This document shows, in pieces, positions 57,490 through 64,000 of a stretch of DNA of 64,000 bases (positions within the stretch are counted from its first letter, which is position 1; every line of letters starts with the position of its first letter). Source of the DNA: Hyperoodon ampullatus (taxonomy: Eukaryota > Chordata > Mammalia > Artiodactyla > Ziphiidae); assembly GCA_949752795.1 (NCBI GenBank), contig OX457058.1, forward strand, positions 154,266,353 through 154,330,352. Reading direction: 5' to 3'. Made by a program: the position numbers and the translations under genes. The notes under the pieces were generated by a model. The model worked only from the letters and a program-made list of their open reading frames with translations. It was not told the origin of the DNA and searched no databases.

Positions 57490-57670
57490 GCATTAACATT
57501 TCTTGCCAGGCGCTGTTCTACACTTTACACGCATCCATTCACTCAATCCCCATCCCAAGAGCTGATGAAGAGCACCTCCATCATCTCTACTTAATAGATG
57601 GGGAAAGAGGCGGAAAGGAGTGGCTAGTGAGGGCAGAGCTGGGATTTGAGCGGGGACAGTTTGGCCTCGG
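57490..57670 (-). repeat. MIR SINE relic
   Basis: TTGCCAGGCGCTGTTCTACAC, CATTCACTCAATCCCCATCC, TTAATAGATGGGGAAAGAGG, GCAGAGCTGGGATTTGAGC: minus MIR. Confidence 0.88.
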
Positions 57671-58074
57671 GTGGCCTGTCCTTACACATGGCATTATCCC
57701 ACCTTTCTGACCCCCTGGGCGGGGCTGCTAGGTCCCAGCCATGCACTGGCACGGGAAAACCCCTTTGTCACGGAACCCTTCACAAAACCACCTCGAGGGC
57801 TCCAGGGAATGCCACCTGAGTCTCCCGCTTTCCCCAGCGCTTAGCTGACAGACGCCACTCCCCTCACCTTCCCCACCTGGAAGACAGGAAACTGGAAGTT
57901 GACAAGCCCCCGGGACTGCATTTTGTTTCAGCTTTGTTTACACTCCCCATCTATCCATACGTTGGGAAACGTATAAAGAATTGACAATACCCAGTGCAGA
58001 TGAGGTTATGAGGGAGAAGGTGCTTTGGTGGGACTGCAAGTGCTTTGGGGGAGACAACTGGATAAAATCCATCC
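57671..58074. other. Single-copy DNA, nothing recognised
   Basis: No gene or repeat named. Confidence 0.35.
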
Positions 58075-58915
58075 CATTTAGCAAAGGACGTACCCTTAGA
58101 GCTAGCCATTCCACTTTTAGGAAGGTATCCTACAGAAACATTGAACAAGTATGCTGACTGCAGCATTCCCATAAATTGTAACAGGCTGTGGAACTCTAGG
58201 CAGCTGTCAAAAGGAATCAAGTAACTCTGACTTAGGAACAGGCACAGAAAATGTCTGTGGTAGAGTGTTTTATTTTATTTTTTTAAAGAAGCCAATTTTT
58301 TTTAATTTTTCAATATTGATTTATTTATTTATTGGTTGCGTTGCTGCTCGCAGGCTTTCTCTAGTTGCGGGGAGCAGGGGCTACTCTTCGTTGCGGTGCG
58401 CGGGCTTCTCATTGCGGTGGCTTCTCTTGTTGCGGAGCACGGGCTCTAGGACGTGCGAACTTCAGTAAGTTGTGGCACGTGGGCTCAGTAGTTGTGGCTC
58501 ACGGGCTCTAGAGTGCAGGCTCAGTAGTTGTGGCTCATGGACTTAGTTGCACCGCGGCATGTGGAATCTTCCCGGACCAGGGCTCGAACCCGTGTACCCT
58601 GCACTGGCAGGCAGATTCTTAACCACTGCGCCACCATGGAAGTCCTGTGGTATAGTGTTTTAAAAACGAGTTGCAAAATAGTATGTAGAGAATAATCCAA
58701 GTTTTAAAAAAACAATAAAACAATGTGTATAGAAAACATGTATATATATATAGAAACTGGTCTGAAAGCATATATGCCAAAATGATGACGGTAGGAAGCA
58801 GAATTCGGGAGGAAATGAGAGGTGAAATAGAACTTTTCATTTTTCATCTGTGTGCTTCAATATCGTACACATTTTTATAAGAATATCTTAGCTTTGTAAT
58901 TAAACTTTTTAAAAA
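58075..58915 (+). repeat. L1-like 3' fragment, split by a SINE
   Basis: TTAGAGCTAGCCATTCCACT, TTAGGAAGGTATCCTACAGA, GGCAGCTGTCAAAAGGAATC, then after the SINE TTGCAAAATAGTATGTAGAG and TAGAAACTGGTCTGAAAGCA, in old LINE 3' order. Confidence 0.6.
58273..58644 (-). mobile_element. CHR-type SINE, long form
   Basis: Complement of the long variant with repeated GTAGTTGTGGCTCACGGGC modules. The TSD CTGTGGTAGAGTGTTTTA (58255-58272) and CTGTGGTATAGTGTTTTA (58645-58662) has one mismatch. Confidence 0.94.
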
Positions 58916-59524
58916 TTAGTAGTTAATAGATGAACTTTTCATGGCCCAAGCATTAGTTTGCCAACTGTCCCCTCTCCCTCATCGCCCCCTCCCTCCCACA
59001 CGCTGTCTCATCTCCTTCTCCCATTTACTATCTTTGGACCTGAGACTCCTGAGCTGGCTGCAAGGCTCCAGAGCCCCCTCCAAACCACACTCACTAATCC
59101 CTGCCTAATCCCGGCTCCCCAGCAGCTCAGACCAGCTGCTGTCTGCTCCTGTGGGAAGTGGGCAGGAGTCCCCTTGGTTTATACCCATCATGAAAAAGGA
59201 AGCAGCTGTGGCCTTAGGGATGCTCAGAACTCCAGGACATGTCAGCCTCTAGAGAGGGGGCCCGGCCTCTCCCCCGAGAGCATATTCCTTCCTCTCCTTC
59301 CTGAGCACATCCATTGCAGTCAAAGCATTTTCTAAGAATTGGGCGAGATTCCAGAGATGGTCTTGTCCAAAGGTCTTATTTTGCAGGTGAGAACACTGCA
59401 TCCAGGCCAAGCCTTTACCATCTGCTTCTTTCCAAGTGCCATCCCTTAATTTCAGAGTCTGAACGCTCACTCTTGTTAACTGTTCAATAAAGGATTTCCA
59501 TCAGACATGGTGCCATCTGTATCA
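58916..59524. other. Single-copy DNA, no gene recognised
   Basis: A weak MIR-like core (TCTTATTTTGCAGGTGAGAA) is near 59375. Otherwise nothing. Confidence 0.35.
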
Positions 59525-59700
59525 GTGCTTCTTAGCCGTGATGGCACAGAGGGATCACCTGGGGAGATTTGCAAACTACTGACACCTGGGCCCTACCCCT
59601 TGTGGTTCTGATTTGTTTTAACTGGAGGGTGGTCTGAGCACTGGGATTTTGTTACTCCCTAGGTGTTCCCAGCAGGCAGCCACGGTTGAGAACCACTAGT
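59525..59700 (+). repeat. MER5A-type hAT relic
   Basis: CAGTGCTTCTTAGCCGTGAT, GGATCACCTGGGGAGATTTG, GGGCCCTACCCCTTGTGG and GGTTGAGAACCACTAG match MER5A in order with both ends. No transposase. Confidence 0.85.
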
Positions 59701-61339
59701 CAATATGGTATGTTGTGATGTGTGCGTGTGTACACAGGCTGTGTGCATATATAACCCATGCATGGAAACCTATACACACACACAACATACAAAGATGGAT
59801 TTCCCAACACACAAAGTAACACATACTGCTGAGGTCACCAGCAAAGCAAGACACCCAAAAAAGTGAGAAAAGAATTTTTAGAATGTAATATTTAAAAATG
59901 AGAAGGTCAGCATGGGGAAAATCAGAATCTTCACTGGGTTTCTTTGCTTGTTTTCGGATGGGGTTTTTCTTGTACTACAGGCGGAGGAGGAAGGTCCACA
60001 ACCCTTTCCAGACGGGGCCTTAGTCTGGTTCCACACAACCACAAAGAGGGCTGGTTGCCCACAGTCAGGCAGCAGGTTTTCTGGTTGAAGAGTCCAGTCC
60101 CTCTGTATGCAGCAAACCCTCACCTGGTTCCCCCAGGCCAAAGTCCTCAAAGGCAGAGTCCTGGCATGGGGCTGGGGGCCAGAGGGGTCTAAGAAAGCCA
60201 TGTTCCCAGTCCTCCAGGAGCTCCAGGCCCTGCCCCCACCCCACAGGAATGATGTGGGCAAAGGAACTGAGCCCCTATACCTGCAGGTAGCCCCAAGTAT
60301 TGGGGGCTCTGACCTCAGGGTGAGGCGTACACACGTATGAGATGTGTGCACGTACGCCTGCCTGAAGTAGAGGAGAACTGGCCGACTTCAAGGTCATTTC
60401 CAAATCTCAGTTTGATGAGTCAAGCATACAGAGTGAATCCAAAGGAAGTCCTATGAGGAAATGATTGGTTGGTTTTCATCTGGGCAATAAGGGAAGGGTT
60501 CCCGGAGGAGGTAAAATTTGAACTGTGCCTTGAAAGATGAGCAGGATTTAACAGGGAAAGGAGAGAAAGAAGACAGAGCTGTCCTCACTCCTTCACTCCT
60601 CCCGCTTCCCCTCCTTGACCTCAGAGAACCAGGCTCTGCCCCAGGAGCCCTCTGCAGCCTTGAGGACAGAGAGCTCTTGGGGTGGCCTGGGAAGGAGGCA
60701 GAGGGTGCCCCCTCACTCCCCTCCTGGAGTATATATCAGCCCCACAAGTGAGCAACCCTCTCTGGGCCTGCTGGGCTCAGTCCTGACTCCTCTGACATGG
60801 CTTTGAGGTGCCTAGCCTTCTCCAGAAGCCCCTGGCTCCATCCCACAGTGCATCACAGCTCCAAGTCAAAGCTGGGGGGAATCGCCCTGAGGCCTTCCTT
60901 GTAGGCCCTTGGCACCAAGATCTCAACCTGGAATTGCCTCAGAAGGACCTGGAGAGCTTACAAATATCAGAAGCCAGAACCCCACCCTTACACCTGCAGA
61001 GTCTGACCATCTCAGGTGGGTCCTATGTTTTGTGAAGGTTCTTCCAGGGATGCGGATGGCCAGCCAGGATTGAGAACCAGGGTCAGTGCCCCAAGGTAGG
61101 GGAGAGAGGAAGGCAGGCAAGACAGAAGGAGGGGGCGAGGAGGGACAGCTGCCCAGGGGAAAAATGCAGAGGCACTGGGACAGGTGGAGGACAAGGCCAA
61201 GCAGAGAGGGGATTCTGCAGAAAACAAGCGTTCAGTGAGTGGCACTGAATCCTGCCTCTGTTCCCTGGACTCTCGAGGTGGGGGAGGGGAGCTAGGGACA
61301 GCTGTTCACCACCAACCGGGACAGAAAGACACAAAGGCT
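59701..61339. other. Low-repeat DNA with an L2 trace and a small hairpin
   Basis: An antisense L2 trace (AGGGTTCCCGGAGGAGGTAA, CCTTGAAAGATGAGCAGG) is at 60485-60555. The 8-bp inverted repeat AGGCGTAC/GTACGCCT lies at 60323-60330 and 60352-60359. No gene. Confidence 0.4.
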
Positions 61340-61548
61340 CCCAAAGAGGGCCTCCTGTTGTCTATGGTCGGTGCTTCTCTGCGAGAAAAGACTTTATCTC
61401 ATCTGTTCACTGCTGTCTCACCAGCACCTGGCACATAGTAGATGCTGCTGAATGTAATGACTGAATGAACTTTAAATGCCAGCCCGTTTCCTCTACCAGG
61501 ACTGTCAGGCTTTCTCAGTCTGTGAGTTTCTCGAATGGAATAGGGGTT
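61340..61548 (+). repeat. L2 LINE 3' end, then short flank
   Basis: TCTGTTCACTGCTGTCTCAC, CAGCACCTGGCACATAGTAG and GAATGTAATGACTGAATGAA give a sense L2 terminus to about 61470. Confidence 0.8.
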
Positions 61549-61562
61549 AAAATAGTGGTGCT

Positions 61563-62463
61563 TGGAAAGAAGACCTAAATAGACATTTTCATGCTCAACA
61601 TCACTAATTATTAGAGAAATACAAATCAAAACCACAATGAGGTATCAACTCACACCGGTCAGAAAGGCTATCTTCAAAAAGTCTACAAATGATAAATGCT
61701 GGAGAGGGTGTGGAGAAAAGGGAACCCTCCTGCACTGTTGGTGGGAATGTAAATTGGTGCAGCCACTATGGAGAACAGTATGGAGGTTGCTTAAAAAACT
61801 AAAAACAGACTTACCATATGACCCAGCAATCCCACTCCTGGGCATATATCCAGAAAAGACGAAAACTCTAATTCAAAAAGATAAATGCACACCAATAGTC
61901 ATAGCAGCACTATTTACAACAGCCAAGATATGGAAACAACCCAAGTGCCCATCAACAGATGATTGGCTTAAGAAGATGTGGTATATATGCAGTGGAATAT
62001 TACTCTGCCATAAAAAAGAATGAAATCTTGCCATTTGCAGCAACATGGATGGACCAAAAGAATATAATGCTCAGTAAAATAAGTCAGACAGAGAAAGAAA
62101 AATATGTGATATCACTCATATGTGGAATCTAAAACATAGTACAAATGAATCTAAATATAAAATAGAAACAGACTCACAGACAGAGAAAACAAATTCATGG
62201 TTACCAAAGGGGAGAGGGAGGGGGAGGGACTAATTAGGAGTTTGGGATTAACAGATACAAATTGCTATATATAAAATAGATAAGCAACAGGATTTACTGT
62301 GTAGCACAGGGAAGTATACCCAATACCTTGTAAAAACCTATAATGGAATACATTCTGCAAAAAAAATCACTATGCTGTACACCTGAAACTAACACAATAT
62401 TGTAAATCAACTATACTTCAGTATTTTCTTTAAAAAGAAGCTGCTTAAGATACACACGCACAC
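61563..62463 (+). mobile_element. 5'-truncated L1 LINE with intact TSD
   Basis: A 0.9-kb insertion bounded by AAAATAGTGGTGCT (61549-61562 and 62464-62477). It holds the last part of ORF2 and the 3'UTR, with a G-run tract at 62209-62228. A short internal deletion near 61590 joins GACATTTTC to ATGCTCAAC. It is a different L1 subfamily from the copy at 51-1995, judging by the 3'UTR. Confidence 0.95.
61637..62023 (+). pseudogene. L1 ORF2 C-terminal fragment
   Basis: 128 open codons matching the L1 ORF2 carboxyl end: the Cys-rich part (CWRGCG, LLHCWW) then [13 protein letters not shown] shift there diverts the frame from the usual YSAIKK ending and terminates it. There is no polymerase or endonuclease domain. 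It aligns with 1123-1500 of the first L1 and is less decayed, since the Arg codon lost at 1191 there is intact here. Confidence 0.9.
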
Positions 62464-62477
62464 AAAATAGTGGTGCT

Positions 62478-62990
62478 GGGGAGAACTTTGGGAAGGTGGG
62501 GCAGAGAAGGATACTTGGCTTGGGCTCCTTTCCATCCTCCCACCAACCCCACTTCCTTGGGGTTTTGGAGTCTGGATATAAGGGAGGGGGGTGCAGGTGG
62601 CTGCCCACAGCTGCCCTTCCAAACCAGAAGGTTGGAGGAGGAGGAGGGAATGGGGCGGGGAGAGGAGTGAGCAGAGAAGAGGAGTGATCTAGGAGCTCGA
62701 GGTAGCTGCCTGCAGACTGAAAGGTGCCTGATCTGTCCACAGAAAGGCGTGAGGCCAGGAAAGGCACCACGTGGTCTCTGCGCTCCCGGCATCTTACTCC
62801 AGAGCCTTAGTAGAGAGGACCCAAAGCCTGTCACTCTGCGTCCCACCCCAGGGACATCCACTCAGGCCTGGAAGCACTTTTCCTGCAGGTGGCAGGAACA
62901 CAGGGCAGCCTGGTCCCAGCCTTAGCGGGTCTGACTTCCCACACATCCTGACCTCCAGAACTCAGCCTCCAACCAGGGCCCATGCATCCC

Positions 62991-63037
<47 letters not shown>

Positions 63038-63599
63038 AACAACCATCCCAGTCAAACTCTCATCCTGCCCATTGCGTCCCCATTGCTGCCCCGAGGGGTG
63101 AGGACAACGCGGGGGTTAGTGAGTGGCCTTGTCAGGTGCATTCCTCAAGGTCCACGAGGAAGCTGGCGTGGAGGAGGCACTAGAACAGATAGCCTCTGGC
63201 CCCAGCTCCTCTCCGGGGTTGGGGCAGGGTACTGGTGAGGAGAGCTGGCTGCATGCTGGGCTCTGTGATGCCCTGACACGTGGCCAAGGCCACTGTTACG
63301 TGGTCACAGAAGCTGGAGTTGTGAAGTCCCCTCATTTCACAAGCAGAAAACCAGGCCCCACAGTTGATGAGCACAGAACTGGGACTTAAGACCAGCTGCC
63401 CACCTTCCGGAGAAGGGCTCCTGTACCAGCCCACCTCAGGGCCTTTCACTGAGCCCTGGGGAGTACCAGTTACCTGACCTGGCACATGTGTTTCTAGAAC
63501 AGTCTTCTGGAACACCGTATGAATCCATCAACAGGCCTCCCTGTGCCCCTACCTAGCCTAATAACTTAGGACTGGGTCATAACTCTCCCTTCCCTCCCC
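62478..63599. other. GC-rich DNA with an AC microsatellite
   Basis: An (AC)n run of about 40 bases lies at 62995-63035. No gene or other repeat is supported. Confidence 0.5.
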
Positions 63600-63910
63600 A
63601 AGGTCTTTGTATCAATATCATTGAGCTGCTTGATTAAAATGCAGATTCCTGAACCCTATCTCGACTTTTCAAATCAGGATATCTGAGGCTGGAGCCCAGG
63701 AATCTGCTTTCTTATCTAGTACCCCTTCCCCAGACCCTCTAGAGCTACCTACAACCAGCCCCAAGTCTGGCTGATGTGCCTCTAAAATGCAGGTCCAGAC
63801 CCATCCTCCAGAGATTTTACCTAAGTTTGGGGGAGGTTGGGCCTGGGAATCTGTATTCTTTGCAAGCATTCCCTGCTGACTCTTGGAAAACACTGCTTCA
63901 CCATTTGGGG
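63600..63910. repeat. Two MER5-like hAT fragments
   Basis: AAAATGCAGATTCCTGAACC, GGAGCCCAGGAATCTGC, then again AAAATGCAGGTCCAGACCC, GGGCCTGGGAATCTGTATTC. Two similar modules lie in tandem, as in MER5-family relics. Confidence 0.6.
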
Positions 63911-64000
63911 TGAGGTTCCTAATGAACCCCTTGAAGGGGTCATCAGATTGGCCTGGGCAGTAGTAGCTAATGACCGTGTGTAGGAAGATCTTCCTGGCAT

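Overview
The window is nuclear DNA from a cetacean or close relative. The diagnostic signal is ten tRNA-derived SINEs of the CHR type, most of them beginning GGGCTTCCCTGGTGG. Several are close to their family consensus and carry clean target-site duplications (TSDs). They occur beside mammal-wide MIR, L2, L3/CR1, MER5, MER20 and MLT1 relics. I see no ruminant BovB or Bov-tA copies, which argues against a ruminant and for a whale or dolphin (inference).

I found no protein-coding host gene that I can name. The open frames are short, overlap on both strands, often cross repeats, and fit chance reading of GC-rich DNA. The only recognisable protein relics belong to transposable elements: two truncated L1 ORF2 carboxyl ends (51-1995 and 61563-62463) and one broken mariner transposase (9977-11240). 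One cysteine-rich open segment with plausible splice signals (minus strand, 18133-18310) is the best candidate for an unrecognised exon, but it is weak.

Layout. 1-2200: an L1 flanked by purine repeats and split by a SINE. 2200-7300: layered old repeats (an unnamed element, L3/CR1, MLT1) with two young SINEs and a solo LTR that has a 6-bp TSD. 7300-16700: mostly single-copy DNA with two MER20s, the mariner, a long CT/AT microsatellite and a three-layer nest (SINE in a Tc1/mariner-like MITE in a MIR). 16.7-31 kb: GC-rich and repeat-poor, with regulatory-looking motifs and a double SINE insertion at one site. 31-48 kb: MLT1, MIR and L2 relics, a 52-unit AC repeat, a compact muscle-type motif cluster and a CpG-rich block near 42.85-43.22 kb. 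48-64 kb: an 82-bp tandem duplication, a motif-rich segment, many MIR/L2/L1-like relics and a second L1.

The most notable pattern outside annotated repeats is a set of near-palindromic RFX X-box motifs (GTTNCCATGGNAAC type) at seven positions. With single MAF, MEF2, ERR and CTCF-like sites, this suggests a gene-poor regulatory or intronic segment. That is inference and needs cross-species alignment. Repeat family names rest on recognising consensus features by eye, and most repeat edges are approximate except where a TSD is given.
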